Shown piece after piece: positions 37,636 through 47,101 of a DNA stretch of 64,000 bases. Location: positions 992,501-1,056,500 of the forward strand of contig NZ_CP009429.1 in the NCBI RefSeq assembly GCF_001314325.1, read 5' to 3'. Made by a program: the position numbers and the translations under genes. The notes below the pieces were generated by a model, which was not told where the DNA came from, made no database searches, and saw nothing but the letters and a program-made list of their open reading frames with translations. The stretch's first letter is position 1; each line of letters starts with the position of its first letter. Source of the DNA: Sphingopyxis macrogoltabida. GTDB lineage: Bacteria; Pseudomonadota; Alphaproteobacteria; Sphingomonadales; Sphingomonadaceae.

Positions 37636-38889
37636 ATGCCTCTCACGGAGACTCAGGCCCGAAATTCCAAGCCAAGTGATCGCGCCTACAAGCTGGCCGA
37701 CGGGGAGGGCCTATTCCTGTTCGTCCAGCCGAACGGATCAAAGTTGTGGCGGATGAAGTACCGCTTCGCAGGCAAGGAGAAGTTGCTCTCGTTCGGCGCT
37801 TACCCAGACCTCGGGATAGCTGCAGCGCGTGCCAAGCGCACAGCCGCAAAGGCGTTGCTAGCCGAGGGCAAGGATCCAATGAAATCCAAGGGGGAAGTGA
37901 TCTCGCAGGAGGGTGCCACTTTCTTTGATGTCGCAAAGCGCTGGCATGAAAATCGAAAGAGCGCGTTGAATGCCGCGCACGCCGAACGCGTCTGGTCGCG
38001 CATGGAAAGGGACGTGTTTCCAGCCATCGGCGAGAAACTCGTTCATGAAATCACGGCGCCCGACGTCCTGGCAATGATACGCAAAATCGAAGCAAGAGGC
38101 GCGCTCGATATCAGCCGGCGTGCGAAGCAAGGGGTGGGGCAAGTCTTCCAGTTCGCAATCGCGTGTGGCCTGGCCTCGAATGATCCGACGACACATCTGC
38201 GTGGGGCGCTAAAGCCGCGACCACGAGTGAAGCATATGAGCCGTCTGCCGCTCAGCGAATTGCCCGCATTCATCGAGAAGCTGCATGCCTACCAGGAAGA
38301 GGGCGAACGGCGGTCCTCAATCACCCGTGACGCAGTTCTCTTTGCGCTCCTGACTTGGGTTCGAACGAAGGAGCTCCGCTTCGCCGCCAAATCCGAGTTC
38401 GAAGACCTCGGCGGCAAATCACCTGTCTGGCGCATACCGGCCGAGCGAATGAAGATGGGACGAGAGCATTTGGTGCCCCTCTCGCAGCAGGCAACGCACA
38501 TCGCGAAATCTATGATAGCAGCAGCGCCTGGCGAGTTTCTCTTCCCGGGTAATGGCCCAAACATGCCGCTTTCAGAGAACACAATGATCTACGCGCTCTA
38601 TCGCCTCGGATACCACAGTCGCCAAACCGTACACGGCTTCCGGGGCTTGGCGAGCACCTGGGCCAATGAGCAGTTGGTCGAGTTCGGCAAGCCGCCCATG
38701 TGGATCAGGAAATACCATGAGGATTGGGTCGAACTACAGCTCGCGCATTCGGAGAAAAACGACGTGCGTGGAGCTTACAATGCCGCTGAATACCTGGCTC
38801 CTCGGCGCCGGATGATGCAGGACTGGGCTGACTATCTGAGCGGCGGGAAGGTCATCGACATCAAGAAGGCAGGGAAGCGCGCAGCCTGA
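37636..38889 (+). CDS. P4-type tyrosine integrase
   Basis: 417 aa from ATG 37636 (MPLTETQARNSKPSDRAYKLADGEGLFLFVQPNGSKLWRM). The N-terminal DUF4102 arm-binding domain and the integrase core show TWVRTKELRFA, HGFRGLASTWANE (HxxR), and LAHSEKNDVRGAYNAAEYL with the C-terminal Tyr. This is the island integrase. The frame is open upstream to 37462, but the ATG at 37636 has the conserved N-terminus. The 5' gap holds an AGCTTCC inverted repeat that may be an arm site. Confidence 0.92.
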   Translation: MPLTETQARNSKPSDRAYKLADGEGLFLFVQPNGSKLWRMKYRFAGKEKLLSFGAYPDLGIAAARAKRTAAKALLAEGKDPMKSKGEVISQEGATFFDVAKRWHENRKSALNAAHAERVWSRMERDVFPAIGEKLVHEITAPDVLAMIRKIEARGALDISRRAKQGVGQVFQFAIACGLASNDPTTHLRGALKPRPRVKHMSRLPLSELPAFIEKLHAYQEEGERRSSITRDAVLFALLTWVRTKELRFAAKSEFEDLGGKSPVWRIPAERMKMGREHLVPLSQQATHIAKSMIAAAPGEFLFPGNGPNMPLSENTMIYALYRLGYHSRQTVHGFRGLASTWANEQLVEFGKPPMWIRKYHEDWVELQLAHSEKNDVRGAYNAAEYLAPRRRMMQDWADYLSGGKVIDIKKAGKRAA

Positions 38890-38904
38890 TAACTATGGCT
38901 TCGA

Positions 38905-39102
38905 TCAGACCGGTCCAATCCAGTCTGCGCGCAAACGATCTCGACCTGCGACAACCCCCTCGACAATCACCGCTGATCCGACGAATTCGCATTTGGGTTC
39001 TTCGCTCTCGATGATCCAGACGACGTCGTCTGTCGTGGTCAGGAACAACCCGCGTCTACCACGGCTCAAAACTCCCGAGACGCGTCTTCGATCCGCGCTC
39101 AC
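38905..39102 (-). CDS. Small DUF5818-like protein
   Basis: 65 aa from GTG 39102 (VSADRRRVSGVLSRGRRGLFL), preceded by a G-rich run. It continues LTTTDDVVWIIESEEPKCEFVGSAVIVEGVVAGRDRLRADWIGPV, resembling the short OB-like DUF5818 proteins common in sphingomonads. Function unknown. The longer frame on this strand overlaps the next gene's 5' part in another frame and is not used. Confidence 0.55.
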   Translation of the reverse strand: MSADRRRVSGVLSRGRRGLFLTTTDDVVWIIESEEPKCEFVGSAVIVEGVVAGRDRLRADWIGPV

Positions 39103-39115
39103 AACACCCCCCCGT

Positions 39116-39775
39116 TCAAAAACGCCAATGGCGCAGCACTTCACGCACATAGGCCGGTGTCTCGCCATTGCGAGGAATACCGCCTGCGCGCTCGACGGCA
39201 CCTGGACCTGCATTGTAGGCAGCGAGGGCCAGATGAACCACCCCGAACTTGTCCAGCATCTGGCGTAGGTATCGGGCCGCACCCAAGATGTTCGCCTTGG
39301 GATCGAAGCGATTTGAAACGCCAAGGTCCCGCGCTGTCCCTGGCATCAATTGCCCCAAGCCTGCGGCCCCGGCCTTGCTGATGGCCATCGGATTATATCG
39401 TGATTCCGTCCATACAAGAGCGTCGAGAAGGCCGCTTGGTAGCGAGTATTGAGCCTCAGCAGCGTAAACATGAGGAAGGTAGCTTGCCCGACGGAAGCCC
39501 GATGGCGCGCTGCTTTGGGGCTTTGGATATCGATAGGGCAGATAGGTTCGACCCGCATCGGTAGCCAGCGGCTCGGACGAGGCCGTTGGAGGCTTTCTCC
39601 AAATGCCATGTTCGACGAGAAGGAAGCCATCAGTCCCTTCTGCAACGCGGAAGCCATCGGTCGTCAACTCCGAGGCAACGGTCATCTGAGGGGGCTCCAT
39701 CTCCTGCGCGTGAGCGGGGAGGACGGACCCAAATCCTGTCGTTGCCCCTGCAACTACTGCCCATTTCAGTCTCAT
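39116..39775 (-). CDS. Lytic transglycosylase (SLT domain)
   Basis: 219 aa from ATG 39775 ([25 protein letters not shown], a signal peptide). The C-terminal SLT domain has the catalytic Glu in [34 protein letters not shown], and [20 protein letters not shown]. VirB1/TrbN-like enzymes of this type open peptidoglycan for conjugation machines, so this is consistent with a conjugative element. Divergent from the primase-like gene. Confidence 0.88.
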   Translation of the reverse strand: MRLKWAVVAGATTGFGSVLPAHAQEMEPPQMTVASELTTDGFRVAEGTDGFLLVEHGIWRKPPTASSEPLATDAGRTYLPYRYPKPQSSAPSGFRRASYLPHVYAAEAQYSLPSGLLDALVWTESRYNPMAISKAGAAGLGQLMPGTARDLGVSNRFDPKANILGAARYLRQMLDKFGVVHLALAAYNAGPGAVERAGGIPRNGETPAYVREVLRHWRF

Positions 39776-39836
39776 TCCCAAATCCTTTGGTGGTCGAATC
39801 GGGAAAGAACATATATAGAACATATGATGTAGGAAA

Positions 39837-40811
39837 ATGAAACGTCAGCGACGCAGAGCGGAGGCTGCGCGGGTGGAGGCACGTTACGATGGAGATGCCC
39901 CCATGCACCAACACCGATCATCCCAATTCCAAGGTCTGCAACTGGAAACCCGCGCGCGCAAGATAGTCGAGCAGCTGGGCGGTGCCTGGTCGCGTTCGCG
40001 CGGAATGTGCTGCTGTCCGGCCCACGACGACCGCACTCCTTCGCTAAGTATCACACTCGGAAAGCGCGCAATTCTTGTTCATTGCTTTGCCGGCTGCACG
40101 AACGAGGCGGTGATAGAAGCCATGGCCGGGCTCGGAATAAGAATTGCGGATCTGTTCGATGGCACGAGTGGTCCGATCGTGGCCGAACCGCGCGAGGAAG
40201 TCGCCAATCGCAATGCGCTGAGGCTCTGGCGTGAGGCGTCGACCATCGCTGGCAGCCCCGCCGAGAAGTACCTCGTGTCCAGAGGCATCACGATTTCTTC
40301 GCCGGAGCTGCGTTTCCACCCGCACATGCCGCTGGGGCCAAAGGGTGCTGTCCGGTTTCTACCCGCGATGGTGGCAGCCGTGCGCAATGATGCCGGAATT
40401 CTGGCGCTGCACCGCTCCTTCCTTGACCTCGACAAAACCAGCTTGGCTTCTTTCGATCAGCCCAGGCGTGCGTTAGGCAGCCCCGGTTCTGGGGCGGTGC
40501 GTTTCGCGTACCCGAATGGCGGACGCCTTGGCCTCGCAGAGGGAAACGAAACGGCCCTCTCAGCGATGCAAATGTTCAAGGTTCCCTGCTGGGCGACGCT
40601 AGGAAACGAACGCTTCGGCTTGGCCACAATCCCGGAATCGGTGCACCAGCTATATCTCTTTGTCGACAATGATGCGGGCGGGCGCCTTGCTGAAGAGCGT
40701 GCGCGAGAGGCCTACGCTTGCGAAGGGCGGCTGATTGTCACCAGGCGTCCGGAGCTAACCGGCGACGACTGGAATGATGTGCTCATGCGCTCAGTCCGAG
40801 CTGCGGTCTGA
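39837..40811 (+). CDS. Toprim/primase-like protein of mobile elements (DUF7146-like)
   Basis: 324 aa from ATG 39837, with TAGGAAA upstream; ATG 39903 ([11 protein letters not shown]) is an alternative. The N-terminal zinc-finger-like part is [40 protein letters not shown]. The Toprim domain has the acidic [13 protein letters not shown] and [17 protein letters not shown] (DxD). Such proteins occur on plasmids and integrative elements with the strawberry-notch helicase, and are inferred to be primases. Followed 104 nt later by that helicase gene. Confidence 0.85.
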   Translation: MKRQRRRAEAARVEARYDGDAPMHQHRSSQFQGLQLETRARKIVEQLGGAWSRSRGMCCCPAHDDRTPSLSITLGKRAILVHCFAGCTNEAVIEAMAGLGIRIADLFDGTSGPIVAEPREEVANRNALRLWREASTIAGSPAEKYLVSRGITISSPELRFHPHMPLGPKGAVRFLPAMVAAVRNDAGILALHRSFLDLDKTSLASFDQPRRALGSPGSGAVRFAYPNGGRLGLAEGNETALSAMQMFKVPCWATLGNERFGLATIPESVHQLYLFVDNDAGGRLAEERAREAYACEGRLIVTRRPELTGDDWNDVLMRSVRAAV

Positions 40812-40836
40812 ATGTCGGTTAGAGGAAAGCGGGCTT

Positions 40837-40854
40837 GGGGCCTTGTGAGGCCCC
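40837..40854 (+). promoter_or_regulatory. Hairpin in the leader of the helicase gene
   Basis: GGGGCCT-TGTG-AGGCCCC lies 60 nt ahead of the helicase start codon. It lacks a T-run and could be an attenuator-like or processing hairpin. A strong AGGAGGT Shine-Dalgarno sequence follows (about 40903). Confidence 0.5.
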
Positions 40855-40914
40855 CGGGCGGATCCATCCGAACGGACACCCGGACAAACCCAGGGCCTCT
40901 TCAGGAGGTCTCTC

Positions 40915-43374
40915 ATGTCACACGCAAATACCGCTTTCGCATTCTCCGATCCCGCCGAGCTGCCAGTGCTGGCAGCGGCGAGGGCGCTGGCCGCGCGGCT
41001 CGTTGCAGATCAAGCAATTTCACGGCTCACTGTGAATGCAACGATGGCCGATCACTTCGGCGGTAGCGACGCCGAAGGACGCTGGTCCGTACGCGATGCC
41101 CATGCGGCACTTGAATTGGCGCAGGTGTTGTTTCTGGCGCAGGCGACCGAATTCTCACCTGCAATGTCACCCAGCTTTGCCGATGAGGCTTTCACGCGCC
41201 TTGAAGGTCTGGTCCCGACCCAGTCCAACCGTAGCGACGAGCAGATCGAGTGGCAACAATTCGCGACGCCGCCCCGTCTGGCCTGGATGGCTGCAAAGGC
41301 ATGCGCGATTTCTGCCGCTGAACTGGTTCTCGAACCGTCGGCCGGGACCGGGATGCTGGGCGTATGGGCAGCAAAGGCAGCTGCGCGTCTCGCTCTCAAC
41401 GAGATATCGCCGCTGCGCCGCGAATGCCTGGGCGCCGTGTTCCCAGAGGCGACAGTCACGGGATTTGACGGGGAACTGATCGACGAACTTCTCAAGCCCG
41501 ACGTGGGTCCGAGCGTGGTGCTGATGAACCCGCCCTATTCACACGGAATCGAAAGGGGCCACGATAGTCGCACTGGCGATCGGCACTTGCGTTCTGCCTG
41601 GAATCGCCTTCTGCCCGGTGGCCGCCTGGTCGCAGTGATGCCCGAATGGTTCGAGCTTCCGAAGTTTCTTGTCGGGATCGCCGGTCCCGTCTCGTTGCGC
41701 CTCAACGCGATGATCGAGCGCGGTTTCGTCAAGCAGGGCACCTCTATCGCAACCCGGCTCTTGGTTCTCGACAAGGCTGACGATGGTACCAGCCCGATCA
41801 TCGCCCAGCCGGCAAACTTTGCCGAGCTTCATCTGCTGATCGATATGCTGCCTGACCGGGTAAGCCTGCCCGCCGAGCCCAGCATCGGCATCAAGCCAGC
41901 ATTGCCGCTTCGGCTGGTTGCGAACAGGACGAAACCTGTTCCACTTAAGGTCCATCCAACCGCTGCGGCGCCGTCGATCCTGCCGCTTGATTTTACTCCG
42001 CTCGAAGCACCTGCGCCGATCGAAAGCCAGGTTGGGCATTATTTGCCCTACCGGCCGAGCCGGATCTCAATTGCAGATGCTGTCCCGCATCCGACCCCCC
42101 TGGTCGAATCCGTTGCGATGGGTTCGATAACCGCACCCGTGCCCGAAGTGGTGCCTCAGCTTCCGTCGAGCCTCATTGCTGGGGGCGTCCTATCCGCTGC
42201 GCAGGCCGAGACCCTGATCTATGCCGCAAGCGCGCATGCCCGCGATCTGCCGGTACGGTTTGAGCCCGACGACAAGGGCTGTGCCTTGAAGGCGAGCCCC
42301 GACGGGCACGCCTACCGCATGGGCTACTTTCTTGGTGACGGAACTGGTGCAGGGAAAGGACGGCAGGTCGCTTCCGTCATCCTCGACCGGTGGGTGAGGG
42401 GCGAACGGCGCCACATCTGGATTTCCAAGAACGAAGCTTTGCTCGAAGATGCCCGCCGCGACTGGACCGCGCTCGGAGGCCTTCCCATCGACGTCCAGCC
42501 CCTTGGCCAATGGAAGCTCGGTGTCCCGATCGGGATGCGCGAAGGCATACTCTTCGTGACTTATCCGACACTACGCTCGGGCCGCAGCGACGCGACACGG
42601 CTCGAGCAGATTCTCGAATGGGCAGGGGAGGACTTCGACGGGCTCATTGTCTTTGACGAAGCCCATGCGATGGCCAACGCCGCTGGCGGGGAAGGCTCAC
42701 GTGGTAAGGTCAAAGGATCGGAACAGGGCATTGCCGGTGTTCGCATCCAGAATCTGCTGCCGCGCGCCCGCGTGCTCTACGCATCGGCGACCGGGGCATC
42801 CGACGTCAATAATCTCGCCTATGCCACCCGTCTTGGGCTGTGGGGTCCCGAGACGGCTTTTGCCAATCGCGAAGCCTTCGTCGCAGACATTCGCGATGGC
42901 GGTATCGCTGCAATGGAACTGGTCGCCCGTGATCTGAAGTCACTTGGACTGTACGCGGCGAGGGCACTTTCATTCGCCGGAGTTGAGTACGAGATTCTCG
43001 AGCATTGCCTGACCCCCGACCAGGTAGCGGTTTATGACGCGTATGCAGACGCTTGGGCAATCATACATGGCAACCTGCGCGAGGCACTCGAGGCAACCCG
43101 GATCGTCGACACTGATAGTGGCGAAACCCTCAATTCAGGTGCCAAATCAGCGGCGCTTTCGGTTTTTGAAGGCACCAAGCAGCGCTTCTTCGCGCAGCTC
43201 CTTCTATCGATGAAGTTGCCGAGCCTACTGCCCGCAATCGACGCGGCACTTGCGGACGGCAACGCGGTTGTCGTGCAACTCGTCTCGACCGCCGAAGCCA
43301 TGCTCAACCGCCGCCTCGCTGATCTCTCCGATGCGGAACGCGAAGCACTCGAAATCGATCTCTCCCCTCGCGAA
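40915..43374 (+). pseudogene. Methyltransferase/strawberry-notch-type helicase, N-terminal part (split by RIT1)
   Basis: Codons 1-820 of a 1,410-codon gene interrupted by RIT1. The local stop at 43381-43383 (after two element-encoded codons) makes an 822-aa truncated product. The N-terminal region holds a DNA-methyltransferase-like fold (LEPSAGTGMLGVWAA, VLMNPPYSHG). From about residue 465 it carries the SNO helicase N-half: Walker A GDGTGAGKGRQ, DEAH in LIVFDEAHAMAN, and ASATGASDV. It is typically a plasmid or ICE backbone gene of unknown exact role. The insertion removes the helicase C-half, so helicase activity is likely lost unless the C-fragment is made separately. Confidence 0.9.
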
Positions 43375-43375
43375 T
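43372..43375. repeat. Target core GAAT, left copy of RIT1
   Basis: GAAT here and at 47097-47100. Joining the outer sides at GAAT gives ...CGC GAA TAC GTG GTC..., restoring the helicase reading frame. Confidence 0.8.
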
Positions 43376-43378
43376 TCC

Positions 43379-43402
43379 TGTAATGTTGAGCTCAACATTA
43401 CA
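43379..43402. repeat. Perfect 24-bp palindrome at the C-gene end of RIT1
   Basis: The dyad is centred on TTGAG/CTCAA and lies between the target core and the left terminal repeat. It is absent from the right end. The GAAT on the left and ATTC on the right of this palindrome extend it imperfectly, so both arms include the target core. Confidence 0.85.
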
Positions 43403-43404
43403 CA

Positions 43405-43489
43405 TATTCTTTGCAGTCGCAGTTTATGTCGAGCGTGGCGGCGGTAGGCGCAGGTTTCCTTCGGTTTTCCATGATTTCACTCCAGATAA
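43405..43489. repeat. RIT1 terminal inverted repeat, left
   Basis: 85 bp, identical as reverse complement to 47017-47101 (begins TATTCTTTGCAGTCGCAG, ends CACTCCAGATAA). Confidence 0.95.
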
Positions 43490-43520
43490 TATGAGTGCCA
43501 GGGGGTTGTCCGGAGACGGG

Positions 43521-44525
43521 CTAGGCCCGCCTTCGAACGTCGGTGAGCATCGTGATCAGGGCATCGGATGGCGGCTTGAAGCGCCCGGGCTTGATGGCAG
43601 GAGCGCCGTGCGCCGCGAGAATCTGCAGCTTCTCCTCGGGATCGGCGCGCAAATAGGTCTCGGTGCTCTGGATGCTGGCATGGCCGAGCCACAATGCGAC
43701 TTTGCGAATGTCCCCTGTCGCCGCGAGCGTGTGCATTGCGCAGGAGTGGCGCAGCACGTGCGGTGTTACGCGCTTGCCAAGGATCGACGGCTGCTTCTCT
43801 GCCGCGCGCTTGACGTGCTCCGCCAAACGGAACGCAAATCCGTCGCGGGTCATGGGTTGCCCGCTGGCATTGAGGAATATCTCGGCAGCTTGCGCATCGG
43901 GGCGGATCGCAAGCCACGCGCGCAATGCGAACTGAGTCTCCTTCCAGAGCGGGAGGACCCGTTCACGCCGTCCCTTGCCCATGATGTGCACGGTGGACAG
44001 GAAGCGGTCCGGGAAATCGCGCAGTTGTAGCGTTACGAGTTCCGACACCCTCAGCCCGCCAGCATAGGCCAGATGCAGCATTGCGCGATCGCGGGTGCCA
44101 AGGCGTGTCCGGGGATCCGGGGCGTCGAGCAAAGCCTTGATCTCTGCCCGGTCGAGGTAGTCGATCAGCGCCTTGTCGGTCTTCTTGGTAGGGATCGATC
44201 TGACGCGAAGGGCCTGATCCAGGCAGGCCGGAATACGATACTCGATGTAGCGGAAGAAGGACCGGATCGCGGCGAGCCTGCCATTGCGGGTCCGAACACA
44301 GCTGCCGCGACCGTTCTCGACATGGTCAAGGAAGGCCATGATCATGTCGGTGCCGAGATCCTCGATCTCGAGATCGGTCGGCCGACGCTTCAGCCGATCG
44401 GCAGCGAACTGGACCAGGAGGACAAAGCAGTTGGCATAGGTCTTCACCGTGTGCGGACTGACAGCACGTTCGCGCGGCAGATGTTCACGCAGGTAGATCG
44501 AGAGGTGCGGAGCGAGTGCCGTCAT
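43521..44525 (-). CDS. RIT1 tyrosine recombinase C
   Basis: 334 aa from ATG 44525 (MTALAPHLSIYLREHLPRERAVSPHTVKTYANCF), overlapping the B stop by 4 nt (ATGA). Core-binding domain, then catalytic residues: Arg in YAGGLRVSELV, HVLRHSCAMHTLAATGD, LWLGHASIQSTETYL with Tyr. All the tyrosine-recombinase residues appear intact. Third gene of the trio. Confidence 0.9.
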   Translation of the reverse strand: MTALAPHLSIYLREHLPRERAVSPHTVKTYANCFVLLVQFAADRLKRRPTDLEIEDLGTDMIMAFLDHVENGRGSCVRTRNGRLAAIRSFFRYIEYRIPACLDQALRVRSIPTKKTDKALIDYLDRAEIKALLDAPDPRTRLGTRDRAMLHLAYAGGLRVSELVTLQLRDFPDRFLSTVHIMGKGRRERVLPLWKETQFALRAWLAIRPDAQAAEIFLNASGQPMTRDGFAFRLAEHVKRAAEKQPSILGKRVTPHVLRHSCAMHTLAATGDIRKVALWLGHASIQSTETYLRADPEEKLQILAAHGAPAIKPGRFKPPSDALITMLTDVRRRA

Positions 44526-45436
44526 GCCGCTTCTCCCCGGTAAAGTTGCTCGCTGGCGACAGCGATATCGCGCAGCAGCACCGGAGTGGCCTCGAGATAC
44601 CAATAGGTGTTGGCGACCGACGCATGCCCCAGATATACGCTGAGTCCGGCCATGTGGTGTGCGATGGCTTCCCTGTCGCGCGGACAGGACTCAAGGGAAC
44701 GCACGGCGAAAGTGTGCCGCAGGTCGTGTAACCGCATCCCGGCCGTTCCGGTCGGTCCGCGGTATCCGAGCTGCCGGGCCAGCCTGACGAACACCACGTG
44801 GGCGCGCACCTTGTGTGGTGCTCTCCCCCGAATGGTCACGAACAGGTCATTGCCCGTGGCGCCAAGCCTTGCTCGGGTGGCGAGATATGCTTCGAGCGCC
44901 TGACGGGTCGATGGCTGCAAGGTAATCAGCCGCTGCTTGCCGAACTTGCCGTTGCGGACGATCAGGCCATCCTCGACCAGATCGTTGCATTGAAGAGCGA
45001 GGGCCTCGGAAATCCGGAGACCTGTCGCCGCCAGCAGGCCGAACAGATAATGATACGTGTACGGGCTGATCGTGCCTTGGGGCGCAACGTCCAATACCGC
45101 GGTCATGATCGCCCGGACCTGTTCCGGTTCGATGATGGTCGGGGTCGGGCGTGGCCGCTTGCCCCGACCGAAGACGCCCGCAGGCGGAACCTCGTGAGCT
45201 GGATCTTCAGCATGAGCGAAAAGGCTGAAGTTACGTACGGCGTCGAACCTATGGCGGGCCACGTTCTGCGAGCTTGCCGTGTGGCACCAGTCGTAAATGC
45301 GCTGCACTTGGGTGTGCCGGTCACCGGCGCGGCCGGCGAAATCGGCGTATTGGCGCAGCAAGCGTTCCTGTTCGGAGAACTTCCGTCCCAAGCTGCGATG
45401 GAGCGAGACGTATCTGGAAATGTGCATGTTCAGCAT
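44522..45436 (-). CDS. RIT1 tyrosine recombinase B
   Basis: 304 aa from ATG 45436 (MLNMHISRYVSLHRSLGRKFSEQERLLRQYADF), overlapping the end of gene A by 7 nt; ATG 45454 is an alternative. The core has GLRISEALALQ, LHDLRHTFAVRSLE and LSVYLGHASVANTYWYL with Tyr. Middle gene of the trio. It shares a YVS(L/V)(H/R)RSLG-type N-terminal block with the RIT2 B protein, so the two are paralogous. Confidence 0.88.
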   Translation of the reverse strand: MLNMHISRYVSLHRSLGRKFSEQERLLRQYADFAGRAGDRHTQVQRIYDWCHTASSQNVARHRFDAVRNFSLFAHAEDPAHEVPPAGVFGRGKRPRPTPTIIEPEQVRAIMTAVLDVAPQGTISPYTYHYLFGLLAATGLRISEALALQCNDLVEDGLIVRNGKFGKQRLITLQPSTRQALEAYLATRARLGATGNDLFVTIRGRAPHKVRAHVVFVRLARQLGYRGPTGTAGMRLHDLRHTFAVRSLESCPRDREAIAHHMAGLSVYLGHASVANTYWYLEATPVLLRDIAVASEQLYRGEAA

Positions 45437-46977
45437 GACGGTTCTCCCGGCCATGGCTGCGCGATCTTCATGAGCATCGGCAGATCGACCTTGGCGTAGA
45501 TGGCAGTGGTCTCAGGCGAGCTGTGACGCAGGATGGTCCCAACGGACTCCAGGCCTGCGCCCGCGCGCAGCAGGTTGGTGGCAAGCGAATGCCGGAATAT
45601 GTGCGACCCGGTCGACACTCCTTCGATCCCACCGCGGTCGCGCGTTCGAGCGACGATGCCCGCGATCTCGGCGGACGAGCGGAATGGCCGAAACGGTGCT
45701 TGTGCACGCAGGAACAGATGCTCTTCGGCGGCCTCCGGGCGGGCTGCCGCAAGATATGCCAAGATCGCGTCGCCGACATCCTGCGGCAATGGCAGACGGT
45801 CCGGTCGACGCGTCTTGCCCTTGACCGTCAGGTGGCCGGACCGCCAGTCGATGTCGTCGAGACGCATGTCCTGAACATCGGCAGCCCTCAGGCCGAGCCT
45901 GGCGAGCAGGAGAATGATGGCCTTGTCCCGGACTTCTACCGGACGATCTGTCGGGCAGGCCGCAATGATCCTCTCGATCGTTGCCGGGTCGACGTGGCGC
46001 GGCAGCGTCGAAAGGCGGTAGCGCTGCACTGATGGAACTGCATGCAACAATGCAGGCCGGCACTCGCCACGCACGACCAGAAACCGGATGTAGCTCCTCA
46101 TTATCGTGACGAGCAGCGATGCCGAGCCCGGCGTCTCCTTGCTTCGTCGTTGAAATGCGCTCCTGAGTCCGGCGGCATCCCATTGCGAAGGCTCGCCCAG
46201 CATCGGCATGAGCCGTCTGATATCGGTCCGGTAGCGCCGGATCGTCTCATCGGTGACGCCGCGATGTTGCTTGAGCCACGTGAGGTAAGCCGACATGTGC
46301 GGGTCATCGTCAGCCACCGGTTCAACCGATGGGATGACACCGCGGCCTCGCAGGAACTCGACGAAGTGCCGTGCGCATCGCCGCCGCCGCTTCGTGCCCG
46401 TGGCGACCAGCTTGCCGCGCTTGCGCCATACCGGGCATCGGCAATCATGCGCAGCGTACTGGTCGATGATCGTGTCGTCGATATCGATCCATTGGCGTCG
46501 CGTAATGCGAAGCCAGGCCATGAAATGCTCGGCCTCGGACCGATAGGCCTGCGCGGGTCCCTCGGCGAGTTGCAGGCGATCGATCGCATCGGAATAGTCA
46601 GCGAGGTGCCGTGGCAGATCGTCGATCCCGTCGTCGACTTCGACGTAGCCTTGATCTTCCAGGAACCGGACGAAGCGCCTGACCCTTGCTGCTTGGTCAG
46701 CCTTGTAGTGCGCTTGCTGCGCCGAATACCGGTGGCACCGACACCGATGCTTCTCGAACCGCCGGACAGCCCGATCGTCAATCGTGCGGATCGCGATCTC
46801 GTGCAGGTCCAGCCAATGCAGGAAATGGCGGACCGCCGCGCCATACAGAACCGCACAGCCTGACCTCTCGTCGAGCGACAGAGAGGAGAGAAATGCGGCG
46901 AGAAGAGTGCCGTGACTGGGCGAATCTTCGACCCGGAGCGGGGCAGTCCGAAACGGCAGTGATGATCGTGTTCGCAT
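45430..46977 (-). CDS. RIT1 tyrosine recombinase A
   Basis: 515 aa from ATG 46977 (MRTRSSLPFRTAPLRVEDSPSHGTLLAAFLSS). Larger than its RIT2 counterpart because of an N-terminal extension with Cys/His-rich segments (HRCRCHRY, HDCRCPVWRKRGKL) that could bind metal or DNA. Catalytic region: ARLGLRAADVQDMRLDDIDW, SHIFRHSLATNLLRAGAGLE, and RHSSPETTAIYAKVD with Tyr. First gene of the trio. Confidence 0.88.
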   Translation of the reverse strand: MRTRSSLPFRTAPLRVEDSPSHGTLLAAFLSSLSLDERSGCAVLYGAAVRHFLHWLDLHEIAIRTIDDRAVRRFEKHRCRCHRYSAQQAHYKADQAARVRRFVRFLEDQGYVEVDDGIDDLPRHLADYSDAIDRLQLAEGPAQAYRSEAEHFMAWLRITRRQWIDIDDTIIDQYAAHDCRCPVWRKRGKLVATGTKRRRRCARHFVEFLRGRGVIPSVEPVADDDPHMSAYLTWLKQHRGVTDETIRRYRTDIRRLMPMLGEPSQWDAAGLRSAFQRRSKETPGSASLLVTIMRSYIRFLVVRGECRPALLHAVPSVQRYRLSTLPRHVDPATIERIIAACPTDRPVEVRDKAIILLLARLGLRAADVQDMRLDDIDWRSGHLTVKGKTRRPDRLPLPQDVGDAILAYLAAARPEAAEEHLFLRAQAPFRPFRSSAEIAGIVARTRDRGGIEGVSTGSHIFRHSLATNLLRAGAGLESVGTILRHSSPETTAIYAKVDLPMLMKIAQPWPGEPSC

Positions 46978-47016
46978 GTTGGCTCCTTCGACTTGCTGAG
47001 GTCGACGGAACCGTAG

Positions 47017-47101
47017 TTATCTGGAGTGAAATCATGGAAAACCGAAGGAAACCTGCGCCTACCGCCGCCACGCTCGACATAAACTGCGACTGCAAAGAAT
47101 A
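47017..47101. repeat. RIT1 terminal inverted repeat, right
   Basis: 85 bp, a perfect reverse complement of 43405-43489. On the plus strand it contains GGAG (47023-47026), then ATG at 47034, in frame with the downstream helicase fragment. Confidence 0.95.

Larger units (their letters stand above)
43376..47100 (-). mobile_element. RIT1: recombinase-in-trio element inside the helicase gene
   Basis: A 3.7-kb insertion with three adjacent, overlapping tyrosine-recombinase genes reading right to left (A 45430-46977, B 44522-45436, C 43521-44525) flanked by perfect 85-bp terminal inverted repeats. The gene order, overlaps and lack of cargo match RIT elements. The left end (next to gene C) has an extra palindrome. 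Boundaries are set by the GAAT repeat and by frame restoration, and are accurate to a few bases. Confidence 0.9.

Noticed and set aside
38905..39324. 139-aa protein on the minus strand
   Set aside because: Its first half overlaps the lytic-transglycosylase gene in a different frame; only the last 65 codons look coding.
43379..43402. Palindrome as a transcription terminator of recombinase C
   Set aside because: No T-run follows, and an analogous palindrome holding the target core is at the equivalent RIT2 end; an end-structure role is more likely.
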